A DNA stretch of 64,000 bases from Primulina eburnea (lineage: Eukaryota; Streptophyta; Magnoliopsida; Lamiales; Gesneriaceae): NCBI RefSeq assembly GCF_022965805.1, contig NC_133108.1, positions 43,904,051 through 43,968,050 of the forward strand, in the 5' to 3' direction. Under the pieces are notes generated by a model, which searched no databases, was not told where the DNA came from, and saw only the letters and a list, made by a program, of their open reading frames with translations. This document shows positions 44,685 through 57,619 of the stretch, piece by piece (positions within the stretch are counted from its first letter, which is position 1; each line of letters begins with the position of its first letter). The position numbers and the translations under genes are program-made.

Positions 44685-47600
44685 ATGGGATCGAAGCCGT
44701 GGCTTTATCCGGCTCCGACCTATCGAAGCTTAGAGACCTATTGGGACATTGATGACGATGCTCCGGGGCCGCGTTGTGGACACACGCTGACTGCTGTGGC
44801 CGCCACTAAGACCCGCGGCCCCAGGCTCATTCTTTTTGGAGGGGCTACCGCTATCGAGGGTGGGGACGGAGGAGCTCCCGGAATCAGTAATTAACTTTGT
44901 TTCCATTTTTGTTTTTCTTTATTCTGCTCTGTGATGAATTGTTTGGTAATGGCTTTGTTTGGGTTTTGATCCTATAGGGTTGGACGGGGTTACGAATTCT
45001 CTTCATTCATATGATGTACTTACTAGGAAGTGGATCAGGTTATTTCTTACTCTGCTTCGGTTGCTTGAATCATCATTTCGTTTCCATTGTTGTTTGACTT
45101 TGATCGTAGTAAATGTTGCTTGGATGCTTATTTACCTATCTAAATGATTTAGACTCAGGCCGGCAGGCGAGCCTCCATCGCCGAGAGCTGCACATGCTGC
45201 AGCAGCTGTTGGCACGATGGTTGTTTTTCAGGTGATCAAAGAGAAAATGCTGCCACATTTATCTTGTATCGTGATGAGTTTTGTTGAAATAAATTTTTTT
45301 GGATGCTTCTTACTTTCTGCTAGGGTGGCATAGGTCCCGCGGGGCATTCGACAGATGATCTATTTGTGCTTGACTTGACTAATGACAAGTTTAAGTGGCA
45401 TCGGTGAGTTTGCAGAGATTTATGTTGTATTTTGCATGCTGTTTTTGTTATCTTATTGTTGACTTCATAAATCATTGACTGCTTGTTACTCTTTTTGGAG
45501 CTTAGAGTTGTTGTTCAAGGAGAGGGACCGGGGCCTAGATATGGCCATGTCATGGATTTGGTTGCACAAAGATATCTTGTCACCGTTAGTGGCAATGATG
45601 GTGAGTGTATAATTTCTATTATCTTCAAACCTTATTAGATGATATTTTGTGAGAAATGATGTGTTTACAGTAATATCACTCATCACATATTAGAGATATT
45701 ATGGTATATTGTTTGAAAGAATTACTTCGTTGGTGGTGTAACTTAAGTGTCATTGTTTTTTGAATGTGGGTTGTTTCCTAACTCTATAGTAGAGACCTCT
45801 CCTTTCAATTCGCTGCTCTTGTCCTGTCAATCAATGCCTGAAGGATTTCATATTTGATGGTGCGAAATATCTCGTATAAGATTCTTTATTAATTTGATTA
45901 GGAACATGTGAGTCCGTGTTCTAAAATTCGGCCTAAACAATCACCTAGACGTCGGCCTACCGCACCATAAAAGTGCTAGGCGGCTCTAGACGCCCGAAAA
46001 ATTACCTTTTCTTTAGCTTTTTGGGGCTTTTTTTAGAAAACGTTTTTTGAACTTTTGATTCAATTTTAAAAAATTAAAAGTAAATTTTTTATTGACCCTA
46101 GACCAAAGTTCAACAACAAATGTGATTTGTTGACTTGCACTAACAAATCAAACTTCATCTTATTATGTTGATACCGTGAAATCTGACCAGCGGCACCTAG
46201 TCCGCCCTCGACTAGTACCTAGCGAATTTTAGAACCTCGATGTGAGTAGGATTAGGATGTTGAGATAAGTGTATTAATAGGTCAAATATTACATTGGTAG
46301 CCAGTTTACAGCGTGGCATCTCCCTCATCCTGTTTTTATGACCTAACTTTCACAATTTTAGTTCTGGTTTAAGTTTTTTTTTTAGTTTTGAATTGTTCGT
46401 TCTTGGTACTTAGCAACTTTTAGTTGAACTAGTTCACTCATGTTTGGCAATTTTTGACTTGTGCCTATTTGTTGACACTGCTTGTAACAGAGTTCTTATT
46501 TTCTACAGGTAAACGAGTGCTATCAGATTCTTGGGTTTTGGATACTGCACAGAAACCATATTCGTGGCAGAGGCTTAACCCAGAAGGTGATAGACCATCT
46601 GCTAGAATGTGAGTTGCATTAGCTTTCTAAATATTATGTTATACCGTTGCTTTTGTATATTTCTAGTCACTAGCATGTTTTGATGAATAAGCCTCTGCCA
46701 CAAATATGATGAATAAGATGATTGCTTGAGGAGTTGTGCCCTATATCTTTTCAAAGATTTGGCTTTTTGATTCACGAAAGAGCTTGTGTGACAGTAGACC
46801 TGTAGCTCTCCTTGTTCCTTGACTTATATATCTGATTGGAGTTAACTAGCAAGTGCAGTAGGCCAAAATCATAATGATGGAAAGCACATTAAAGCGCTCA
46901 AACGTCTTGGGGCTTTAAGCGCAAATCGCATGCTTTACTGAAATTAAGCACAATAAATAAAATAATCTAAAATAAATAAATTTAAATAAAAAATGTTTTA
47001 AAAAACGTGATATCAAAAATTAATATTATCATCACCTTTATCTTCGAAATATCAAATATTAAAATGTGCGGGCAAGGTAGAGGCGACCCAAGGTAAACAC
47101 AACACGATGTTAGGGTTTCCTATGCTCTTGTATTGATAAACAAAAGAGAAATTGCATTTTTAAAGGGTAATCTTTCCTTTGTCACCAAAAAAGGCCTGCT
47201 TTTCAAAGAGCGCTTAAGTGCCTCAATGCGAAACGGGCAGATCAATGTCAGTACTAGGATACATATAAGTTATCCTAATTTAGGCAAATTGAATCTTCTT
47301 CAATCGAGTGAAGAAGAATCAATTTAAATAAACTAGATTAAACAAAATAAAATAAAATCACGCCACAATATAAAATTGAGAGCAAGGAAATTGCTTCCGG
47401 GGGAAATTCAAATTTGCGAAAATGACTAAAGCACAAAACGGTACCGTGGCAAGTTAGAATCCACGAGTCAAATTTTGATTCAATCGATTAGTCACTCAAT
47501 TCATTATTCATAACAACATTTCCTAATTTATTTGTTATTCGATTCATATGATTAATAAACCTAATTAAAACTAACAATCCAATTATCTTAATTGAATTTA

Positions 47601-50600
47601 ATTAGATCTAACTGCGGTAGTGACTTAATCTTTATTTCCCTAAATTTCCACGTGATTTTTGAGTTTTTGCCACATTAAGACCCAAGTCTGTGCCAAATTT
47701 TGGCTCTTCATTATTTTTGTTTTTGTATAGGCACGACATTTGGGTTAGAAGGTGGCACATGGTCTAGAACGATTTTCATTTCACGTTGAGGCAGATGACG
47801 GTCTGGATGGGTGCACGGTATCCATGCCCGTCTTCAGCTAGTCATTGTTTGGTCCAGACCTTGCACAGGGTCCGGGCCTTCTTCCTTAATTTTTTTCTTT
47901 ATTCTTGTTTGTGATCCTTCCTTATTTCTCCATTTATTTCCCGTGTGATATTGGTTAGTTTGACCTCATTCCCATATTTAAGCTTTTTCCAAATAGTGGT
48001 CAAACCTAAAGACAATATAAAATGTCACGCAGTAAGTGCAAAATATGGAGTAAAAATGACACGTGAGCACGAATATGACAAAATAAATCCCTAAATGATC
48101 TATATAATTTGTGCTTATGATTCCTCCCTTTGTTTTTTCTTCTCTTTGATAGTTAAGGCTATGAATTTGTGCCGTAATGGAATTCTGTCATTCCTTACCT
48201 GTTTTCCTCTCCTGAGTGGAGTTATTTTTTGTATGTTTTTCTTTTGTTTCTGAGAAAATTAACATATTTCACGTGTTACGTCCTTGCTTATGGGATATGA
48301 AAATTTAGACAAGTCTGTTGCTTTCTGTCCTCTTCATATCTTTAGATACATCCTTGGTTGCATGTGCATTTGTTATTTGTTGTTAGAAAGGATGGGAGAA
48401 AATGATGATCTTCATTACTTCATTGATACACTAAATTATTGCAATTGATATTGTCCTTATTAAGGAAATAAACACTTAATTGGCAGCAATAAAATAAGTG
48501 ATCCTATTTTGTGATACCACAACAATCCTTTGATTGTGACCTACAAAATACTTGATCCTAGGATTGTAATCCGGTGATTGTGGGTTGCTTTATATTCCTA
48601 CACGTCCTCCAAGCGGAGCACAGAATTCGAGTCAAGTTTGGAAGAATACCATGAGATTTAAACCATAATTTTGGATACTTGGTTCAAACTTCAAACTTCA
48701 ATCTCCCCCATTCCACCAACTTCTTGTGATTTGTTGTTAATTCTTCATAACGATTTGCCCTTGACAAATCCATCATCAAATAACAATTTTACTCCAACTA
48801 CAGATACTAGCATTACAGGTTGCTTGGTCCTCTCTCCACAAATGGCAGTCACTCTTCCACAGCATAAATCGACGCTTTATACTGCTAATCTTGTATTATC
48901 ATGAAATTAAGGGGCAAAATATGTGATGCAATATAACTTTACTGATTTTTCAATTCATGTGATAGCTAAAGGTATCATACTAATTAATGATTAAAAACTT
49001 AAAAGAAGGAAAATAAAATTAGCAATATCTAATTTCAGGAGACTAAGATCCGTGATTTCTGATACCATAATCTTTCAGTTGTGACAAACATAACACTTGA
49101 TCGCTAGAATTATAATCCCGTGATTGTGGGTTGATTGTTATTTCCGATACATGTATTATGAACGGATCACTGATGTCATATTTCTTAGAACAGCTTTCGG
49201 AATTTGTAATTGGCCTTGTTGTTGTCATGGTGAAGTCAGTAGCTTGTGAATCCTATCTGCTTCACATTTTTGTAGATTTTACTTTGTTTATATTTAGATA
49301 ATAGAATTACATGGTTGTTTTCTGTAGGTATGCAACTGCCAGTGCTCGATCTGATGGAATGTTTCTGCTTTGTGGGGGAAGAGATTCTTCAGGCACGGTA
49401 TGATAAATGTTTCTCATTGATATATGAAGTATTTGTTTATTATTGCCATCTGGTGACCAAGTCTTGAGCTATTAGATCTTCAAAAAAGGAAAGAAATATG
49501 CATCGAACTGGCTTGCTTGTTTCGAACATGCTGCTTGATGGTGAATATATGCTTTATTGTGTCACCAAACCCCTTTTCAATGTGACAATGTGGAATTTCC
49601 TTCAGATGCTGTGTGAAATTGTCAAATAAGTGAAGTAGTTCATTTGTGAAGTTCTCGCTCTGCCAGACATCTATTTGACTAATCCTCTGTCATTCTGTGC
49701 TGTGTTAGTTCTCTGATTGTATCTGCTACCAACTAAGTGCGAAACTGTAATTTTTTTTAGTATTTGAGGCCTATTTCATTGGACACTTTTGACTGAGGCT
49801 ATCAGTTGAATGTACATCTGTACAGCCACTTGCTGATGCTTATGGACTACTCATGCATCGAAATGGTCAGTGGGAATGGACTCTCGCCCCAGGAGTGTCA
49901 CCTTCGCCAAGGTATCAACATGCTGCGGTAAGTAATAATTTAAAGGATCTATTGCTTTCTCACTTCTTCAACCCACATTTCTTGTTGTTCATCCTTATCA
50001 TTTGGCTAGGTTCATTTTGAACTCTGGTGTGATCTACTTCTGTGTTGAATTATTCATTTATTTAATTTAAGAGAAAATGGAGTTTACTAACCTGGTTATC
50101 ATTTTCATTGCTAGTGCATAAAAGAAGCGTTGTTCAGGGTGTACAAATTTTAATCAATAGATTACCCATGTTTGGTTTAAATTTCAACGTTTTCAGATTA
50201 ATATTTCACTCAAGAGTCAACTGCCAAACTTGGGTTTGGTTGGCCGTTGATGAATAAATAAGCTTAGTGAATGGTTCGTTTTTTAGTAATATAAGTGTTT
50301 TTGGTTTTGCTTTATCCATGGAAAAGAGGATATAAAGGCTCTATAAGACTGCGGGAGAAATTTAGAGTTTTAGCATCACAAATGGTTGTTCGTGTTGATG
50401 CACTCACTTTACTTTTTGCTGCGTACTTTTCATTGATTATGAACTTTTTCCCTTTATCAGGTTTTTGTTGGTGCTAGATTGCATGTTACCGGGGGTGTTG
50501 TTAGGGGTGGACGAGCAGTTGAAGGCAATGCAGCGATTGCAGGTAACTTTTGGTAGTAGTTATTTCTCATTTATTAGTTGTAAAAGTTTGAGCTCAGTCA

Positions 50601-53600
50601 GGTGAAGACTATCCTGACCTTTGTATGTTCTTTTTCTCTGAAGTACTGGATACTGCAGCTGGAGTTTGGCTTGACAGGAACGGGGTAGTGACTTCACGAG
50701 GCAACAAATACACCGAGCTTGATCCCTCTTTGGAGGCTATGCGTCGATGTCGCCATGCGGCTGCTTCTGTTGGTGTACGAATATATATATATGGTGGTTT
50801 AAAAGGAGGTAACATTTTCATTTAGCAGCACAATCTTTCTGTTTTTGACACATCGTAGATTCATAACAACCCACCATTTGGTAAAAATGTAGTTTGTTGA
50901 TGATATCAATTATTTTTCATATCTTGGGGAAGTGGATTAATATCTTTTACCGGTTTATGTGATTTGGTAACATGTGGTGCTTCCATGGATCACTTTGATT
51001 CCATATTGGCTCATAAACCTAGAAGTTTTCAGTAACTCCTTTTGTTTTCATCCTCACAAACGATACATCAATTGCTCCTTATGAAAATGATTTCTCCTGT
51101 TAGTAGGAAAACCAGACATTTTATGTGGATTTGGTTATCATTCCAACTGCATAGAATGCTTGAAGTGATAAAAACCCATTTGCATCTTGTGTGAAAAAAA
51201 ACCATGCAACAATTTCTTAAAAATAATGTTTCCGATCTGTCAACATGGTTGTGTATGATTTTCAACGAGCAAGTCTGAGATTATAACTGGCCCCAATATG
51301 TATTAAGGATTGCTTTAAACTTTACACTTTTGGTCCAGACCTATGAAAATAAGAAATTGATGAATATTTAAGTTCTTATCTAGTATTTAGAATATTATTA
51401 GCATGCATTTAAAGTTTAATTAGGATTAGACTGCTTTCATTATTGTAGGGATATTCTGTTAGATTAGGACTTATATGTATCAGCTTGTACACTTGATCGA
51501 TGAAGTGAATGAGAAAAATATTTCCTTCTCCCGATTCTATTGTATACACAACTTCAGAAACAAATCTCAATTTTTTTACGAGCCACGCTAATTTTTATTT
51601 TGGATTTATTTCTTCCTCCATTTGTACTTGTCCACAATTATGATGGGTTTCAATTTTGTATCGCAGATGTCCTTTTAGATGATTTTGTGGTTGCAGAAAA
51701 TTCTCAATTTCAATCAGAGATCCAATACCCAGTGTCACCATCCGAGAGATTATTAAACCATTCTGGCGTAGCTCCATTTCCACCTAAACTAGCTTCAGAT
51801 GGAACACCTGAGACACCTTCATTTGGTAGTTGGAGGTCGATTCCAATTCCTTTTAGCTTCATGTGATTTATATGAAGTGACTGTACTTGTTACTAAATAT
51901 TGCTATTTGCATACAGCGGGGATCAAAATTCTTTGGAGAAATTGGCAGAGGCATCAACTGCTGAGGCTGAGGTTGCTAATGCCATCTGGCAAGCAGCACA
52001 GGCAGCATCAACCAACCCTGAAGAAACATCCTTATCAGATGATAATTCACAAGCTGCAGAACTCACTTCCGATGGCAGTGATACCGAGGCCGATGTTCGC
52101 CTTCACTCTAGAGCTGTGTGGTCCTTACCCTTTGTTGTTTGTAGAAAAGGATACACATATTTCAAAGCCATTTGAGTTGATTATTTTTAATGCTACAGGT
52201 TGTAGTTGCAAAAGAAACCATAGGGAATTTGGGGGGTATGATTAGGCAGTTGTCTTTGGATCAGTTTGAAAATGAAAGTAGACGAATGATTCCTTCTCAT
52301 AATGAACTGTCCCACCCTACCAAAAAGTTTATAAGACAGAAATCTCCTGAAGGCTTGCATAAGAAGGCAAGTTTTCTGAATTCCATGTTTTTTGTCTGAT
52401 TATTCAGCTTATTGAAAGATGAATTCGTAGCGAAGAATAGGATTCTGCTTGGCTCTCCCATGGATGTATGATGGTAATGCATATGTTGCAGGTGATATCA
52501 ACTTTGCTTAGGCCTCGAAACTGGAAGCCTCCTGCAAACAGAAAGTTCTTTCTGGACTCATATGAAGTTGGTGAGCTTTGTTATGCTGCTGAGCAGCTCT
52601 TCATGAATGAGCCAACAGTTCTTCAACTTAAAGCTCCCGTTAAATTATTTGGGGATCTTCATGGCCAGTTTGGTGATCTGATGCGACTGTTTGATGAGTA
52701 TGGTTTTCCTTCCACTGCAGGAGATATCACGTAAGTTTCTTGTTATGATCAAGGTTTAATTCAACATGTAATCGTCTCACAAGCATTTCAGCTTTGTGAA
52801 AAGATTCAACTTCTGGTTATGAAATTTTGTTTGCTAGAATATCTCTGTCATTCTCAAGGATGAATGCTTAGATACGGCATGTCTGATGATGTCCACCTCT
52901 GAGTTGAGGTTTTAGTGCTTTATGGAGAGTTTTCTGAATTTTACAAACATAAATTGAGGTCATTTGAGATGTATTCACGTTTTGTAAAAAATTATCCTGC
53001 ATCAAACTCGTCTCATCCAAGCCAGTACCAAATTTCTGCACTGACATCTATCCTTGATTATGTGGTGACATTCTTTTGTATAAATGCCCTCCAAGCTGGA
53101 ATTGTATCAAATTATCTGAACGGTCTTCGTGTAAGTGAACCTATTTGTTCAATTACTGATGGTGACGATCCTGACGTTTGTTATCGGTTCTTTGATATCC
53201 GGATCCACCTACAAAATATTGTCCTTTGACCATTGTATGATTTTTAATCTTTATTAATGAAGGAAAACATCGTTGTGAATTCCTAACTTCGTGTCGTCGG
53301 TGGGATTTCATTTGTATTAACTACTCTAGTGACTAACATACTTTTCCTCGTTTACTTTGTCAGTGACTAATCGATGAATTTTCTTGTGTAGTCATTTAAC
53401 CATCATTCCTGCTGTTTCAGTTATATTGACTATTTGTTTCTGGGAGACTATGTTGATCGTGGACAACACAGCTTGGAAACGATCACATTGCTCCTTGCTC
53501 TTAAGGCAAGTTTCTGACTTTGAGCAGTCCAATCATTCTTCAATACATCGCATGTTCACCCCAATGTCATTTTTATTGGATCTTAGATTGAGTACCCGGA

Positions 53601-54979
53601 GAACATTCACCTTATTCGCGGCAACCATGAAGCTGCTGACATCAATGCTCTCTTTGGTTTTCGAATTGAATGTATTGAAAGAATGGTATGCACAAGTGCA
53701 GAACAAACTTTTTCCTTAGAGTTATGAGTGTTTAATTAAGGACCATTGATACTCGTGCAGGGAGAAGGTGATGGGATCTGGGCTTGGACCCGTTTCAATC
53801 AGTTGTTTAATTATCTTCCTCTTGCTGCACTAATAGAGAAAAAGATTATCTGCATGCATGGTGGCATAGGGAGGTCAATAAATTTTGTTGAACAAATAGA
53901 GAAACTCGAGAGGCCCATAACGATGGATGCAGGGTCAATAGTGCTAATGGATTTGTTATGGTATGTGTATCTTCATATGATGTGATTAGACGACATCCCT
54001 TGCCTTATACTATTCCTGTTTTTCATTCAGGTCTGATCCCACTGAAAATGATAGCATAGAAGGTTTGAGACCAAACGCAAGAGGACCTGGTCTCGTAACA
54101 TTCGGGGTATGCAGTCATGAATGATTTCATGAATGTTAATGGTTCAATGAAGTTTACGAGATTTTTTGTTTTATAGTGTGTTTCTGCTGATTACCTAACT
54201 TTTCCTGTTAATCTGAAATGTTCTTGTGATTTTACACTTGAAATGAGTGCAACCTACCCGTTTATGATATTCATGGACATGAGGCTGCTTGATGGTGACG
54301 CTATTTGATTCTTGTTAAAATGTATGTTGTGTTATGAAGATAGACAAGTCTTTGTGTTCAGTTGCTTAGTGTATGAAGTAAAATACCGCATTCTTGTGGC
54401 ATTGTTCTGTTTGATCAATTATAATGTGTTGCAGCCCGACAGAGTCACAGATTTCTGTAAGAAGAACAAATTACGACTTATCATAAGAGCTCATGAATGC
54501 GTCATGGATGGATTCGAAAGATTTGCCCAAGGGCAGCTGATCACTCTTTTTTCTGCAACCAACTATTGTGGTACAGTATTCAAAGCATTCCCTTCCACCT
54601 ACTTTTCAAGCAGAATACAACCTTATTTAACTAAATTCATTCAGGAACGGCAAACAATGCTGGCGCAATATTGGTGGTTGGCAGAGGATTGGTCATTGTT
54701 CCGAAACTGATCCATCCCTTGCCACCTCCTATTCAGTCTCCGGAGACATCACCAGAACGTGGGATGGAGGAGACATGGATGCAGGTATTGCTTTTATATT
54801 TTTTCTCGGTTGCCCTTAAAACTTCCTGCTTTCTGTTTGTTCTTACTGCAGTTTCTACACCCATGAAATATTTGTAATTGGTACTGGTTTCTTAGGAGCT
54901 CAACATTCAAAGGCCGCCTACCCCCACAAGAGGTCGCCCACAGCCTGACCATGACCGGGGTTCACTTGCTTATATATGA
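44685..54979 (+). CDS. BSL1: BSL1 Kelch-domain Ser/Thr phosphatase (21 exons, one frameshift in exon 7)
   Basis: BSU1-family phosphatases act in brassinosteroid signalling, dephosphorylating GSK3-type kinases. Exons: 44685-44886, 44978-45038, 45153-45231, 45324-45403, 45506-45600, 46509-46608, 49328-49398, 49826-49927, 50461-50542, 50644-50808, 51667-51835, 51917-52115, 52199-52366, 52492-52730, 53421-53505, 53587-53685, 53761-53960, 54031-54106, 54435-54570, 54645-54784, 54896-54979. Start [20 protein letters not shown]. Kelch repeats ([33 protein letters not shown]) precede a PPP phosphatase domain ([36 protein letters not shown]); the end [20 protein letters not shown] is BSL1-type. Lengths sum to 3n+1 because exon 7 has one extra A in GGGGGAAAG (about 49374-49382). 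About 876 aa if in frame. Introns after exons 13 and 15 are GC-AG. Confidence 0.95.
45900..46255. repeat. Probable non-coding transposon remnant in BSL1 intron 5
   Basis: Contains GCCTAGACG- and CTAGGCGGC-like inverted motifs at both ends (CACCTAGACGTCGGCCTACC near 45942, CGACTAGTACCTAGCGAATT near 46209). No coding capacity; class unknown. Confidence 0.4.
46609..49327. other. BSL1 intron 6, enlarged by repeats
   Basis: 2.7 kb, the longest intron of the gene. It holds a remnant at about 46890-47240 with AAGCGC/GCGCTT motifs at both ends and a ~100-bp imperfect direct repeat (48500-48600 and 49050-49150, sharing TAATCC-GTGATTGTGGGTTG). No gene inside. Confidence 0.55.
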
Positions 54980-55987
54980 TGTACTCTACTGAGGCTTTGT
55001 ATATGCCAATGTTTTCCTGGAACAAGCCCTTTTCCAGTAGGATTTTATTTGGTTAGAAGCTGTGGATCACATGGTCATGACAAGACACCATCTGCGGTTA
55101 CCATCTCTGTTGTATTTTACATGCACAAGATGTGAAAGCTTGTTCAAAGCGTGCTCAGATTGAAAGACATAAGCAACTTTGCAGCTCAGACTACAATGTT
55201 GTCATTCGCCATTGGACCTAGTTACTTTCTTGAATTCGTACACAGTAAGCCGAAAAATGTGGGAGATAAATGGACATGTGATGTCTACAGAAGGATCCTG
55301 TGTTGTAAGTAAAAGAGAACCATAGAATAATTTACGGCTAAAAAGTAGAAGTGATCGGTATATAGAAGAGAGGTGAGAAGTTGAATAAAACAGTGAGATC
55401 TGTGTATTAAAAGAATCGTGATGAAACTGCACTCGTTTAAATGAACTTTTATTTTTAGTCTACAAATACAGCAGACTTAGAATTTAGAATTTTGTTGAAA
55501 CTGATCCTGGAGTGTGTACCTTTTATATTTGCTGCACAGACAAAGGAGGATGATTTCGTTATCTTCTATGAATTAAGTTCCAAACACACATTACCACTAC
55601 AAAATAAGTCAATCACGCATTTTCGATTTCTTACTCTAAATATATTATTATTTTTAACAGTAATTTGAGTTTTTTATAACTTTATAGAAATATTCTATTA
55701 TTAAATAATATTTAAACATATATCTTTTTAAAAGTATTTCAATTCCGTGATGTCCTATTTTAATATATATAATATACACACACACACATAGAATTAGATT
55801 TCCAAAGAATTACTGCATCCAAATTAATCAATATTTATTAGCATAAAGTAAAAATATTAGATGATGACCGTCGTTTGTTATCGAAAATTATAGGAATTTA
55901 ATTTTGTCATTGTTTAGGTTTTTTTTTTAGTTTTAGTCCAATAAATAAAATATAAATACTACTGTCACTTGTAGTTATCGCTCTCAC
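54980..55987. other. BSL1 3' UTR and UTP15 promoter region
   Basis: About 1 kb. No gene seen; the UTP15 telo-boxes lie at its end. Confidence 0.6.
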
Positions 55988-56005
55988 AAACCCTAAAACC
56001 CTAAA
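55988..56005 (+). promoter_or_regulatory. Tandem telo-box upstream of UTP15
   Basis: AAACCCTAAAACCCTAAA, two overlapping telo-boxes 28 bp before the ATG. Telo-boxes are frequent in plant promoters and leaders of ribosomal-protein and ribosome-biogenesis genes, in line with the gene's role. Confidence 0.75.
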
Positions 56006-56032
56006 CCGTGCGTCTCTTTCTGCATTCCTTCA

Positions 56033-57619
56033 ATGGCGGAATCATTTCCCGTTAAACCAAAACTCCGACCAACTTCCAGTAAGAACACGCCGACCCCTGA
56101 ATCCAAGTACTGGAGATCCTTCAAAATCCCTAAAGACATCTCGACTACTCCATCTAAATCCCTAATTTACCCCATCACTTCGATTTCGTTTTCCCCAGTT
56201 GCGCCTCATGATTTCGCCGCCGCGCATTCCGCCACCATCACCGTATTTTCGGGACAAACGCTCGAGCCCAAGTCCAACATCTCGTCCTTCTCGGACGCCG
56301 CCGCTTCCGCTTCATTCCGCTGCGATGGCAAACTCCTTGCAGCAGGAGATTTAACAGGTGTGGTGCGCGTGTTTGATGCAAAGTCTCGGAACCAACTCCG
56401 GCTTTTAAAGGGTCATTCGGCCGCCGCTCGCCTCGTCTCTTACCCACGCGCCGCTGATAAGTTTCACCTCTTTTCTGGTGGGGACGATTCTGTTGTGAAG
56501 TATTGGGATGTTATGAGTGAGAAGTGTGTACTTGATCTTTTGGGGCACAAGGATTATGTGCGATGCGGCGATGCTTCACCGGTGAGCGATGATATGTTTG
56601 TTTCGGGATCTTACGATCACAGGGTTAGGATTTGGGATGTCAGGGTATCCAACGCTGGTTCTGTCATGGAACTGAATCATGAAAAACCGGTAGAGAGTGT
56701 GATTTACTTACCATCGGGAGGATTGGTTGCAACCGCAGGAGGCAATTTTGTCAAAATATGGGATGTAATTGGAGGTGGGAAGCTGTTGTATTCTATGGAG
56801 AGCCATAATAAGACCGTAACATCGATATGTTTGGGCAAGATCGGGAAAGAAACTGTAGAAGAAGCCGAACAATATAGGATTCTGAGTGTATCACTGGATG
56901 GGTATATGAAGGTTTTCGATTATTCAAAATTCAAGATTGTTCATTCCATGAGATTCCCGAACCCTCTTTTGTCTGTTGGGATTTCGCTAGACTGCTCCAC
57001 TCGAGTGATTGGAACATCCAATGGGATTATGTATATTGGCAGACGGAAAGTGAAAGCTGAGAGCGAAAAAGTAGGAGATCTATTGGGGTTCGAAGCTGCA
57101 GATGATGGGAAAAACAGAAGAATCCTAAGGCCTTCTTATTTTAGGTATTTTCACCGAGGGCAAAACGAGAAGCCTTCTGAAGAGGATTACTTGATCAAAC
57201 GGCCCAAGAAAGTGAAGGTAGCAGAGCATGACAAATTGTTGAAGAAGTTCAGGCATAAGGAGGCATTAGTAACGGCTTTGAATGGGAAGAATCCAGAGAA
57301 TATTGTGGCTGTTATGGAGGAACTGATCGCACGAAAGAAGTTGCTGAAATGTGTTTCGAATCTGGACAATGATGAACTTGGCCTGTTACTGGGTTTTCTA
57401 CAGAAGTACTCAACAATGCCGAGGCATGGAGGGTTGTTGATGAGGTTGGCAAATAAGGTTGTTGAATTGCGGTATGAAGATATAAGATCTTCGGAGCAAT
57501 TAAGGGTTCATGTTAGGAACCTAAAAAGAGATGTTGAAGAGGAGTTGAGAATACAGCAATCTTTGCTTCAAATACAGGGAATAATTTCACCGATGCTCAA
57601 GATTGCCGCTAAAAGATAA
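56033..57619 (+). CDS. UTP15: UTP15-like U3 snoRNP WD40 protein (SWA1-like)
   Basis: Single-exon gene of 528 aa. The N-terminal short basic segment (KYWRSFKIPKDISTTPSKSL) and WD40 propeller (about residues 40-350; units such as DLTGVVRVFDAKS, SGGDDSVVKYWDV, SGSYDHRVRIWDV, GGNFVKIWDV, SLDGYMKVFD) are followed by a helical C-terminal domain (about 390-520; HKEALVTALNGKNPENIVAV, RHGGLLMRLANKV) as in UTP15. The yeast and human proteins act in the t-UTP subcomplex of the small-subunit processome in the nucleolus, for pre-18S rRNA transcription and cleavage. The Arabidopsis counterpart is SLOW WALKER1. Telo-boxes in the leader fit. The frame is intact. Confidence 0.93.
   Translation: MAESFPVKPKLRPTSSKNTPTPESKYWRSFKIPKDISTTPSKSLIYPITSISFSPVAPHDFAAAHSATITVFSGQTLEPKSNISSFSDAAASASFRCDGKLLAAGDLTGVVRVFDAKSRNQLRLLKGHSAAARLVSYPRAADKFHLFSGGDDSVVKYWDVMSEKCVLDLLGHKDYVRCGDASPVSDDMFVSGSYDHRVRIWDVRVSNAGSVMELNHEKPVESVIYLPSGGLVATAGGNFVKIWDVIGGGKLLYSMESHNKTVTSICLGKIGKETVEEAEQYRILSVSLDGYMKVFDYSKFKIVHSMRFPNPLLSVGISLDCSTRVIGTSNGIMYIGRRKVKAESEKVGDLLGFEAADDGKNRRILRPSYFRYFHRGQNEKPSEEDYLIKRPKKVKVAEHDKLLKKFRHKEALVTALNGKNPENIVAVMEELIARKKLLKCVSNLDNDELGLLLGFLQKYSTMPRHGGLLMRLANKVVELRYEDIRSSEQLRVHVRNLKRDVEEELRIQQSLLQIQGIISPMLKIAAKR

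Noticed and set aside
48671..48904. 77-codon frame in BSL1 intron 6
   Set aside because: Low-complexity Thr/Ser/Pro-rich translation inside repeat-rich intron sequence; no gag or pol motif.
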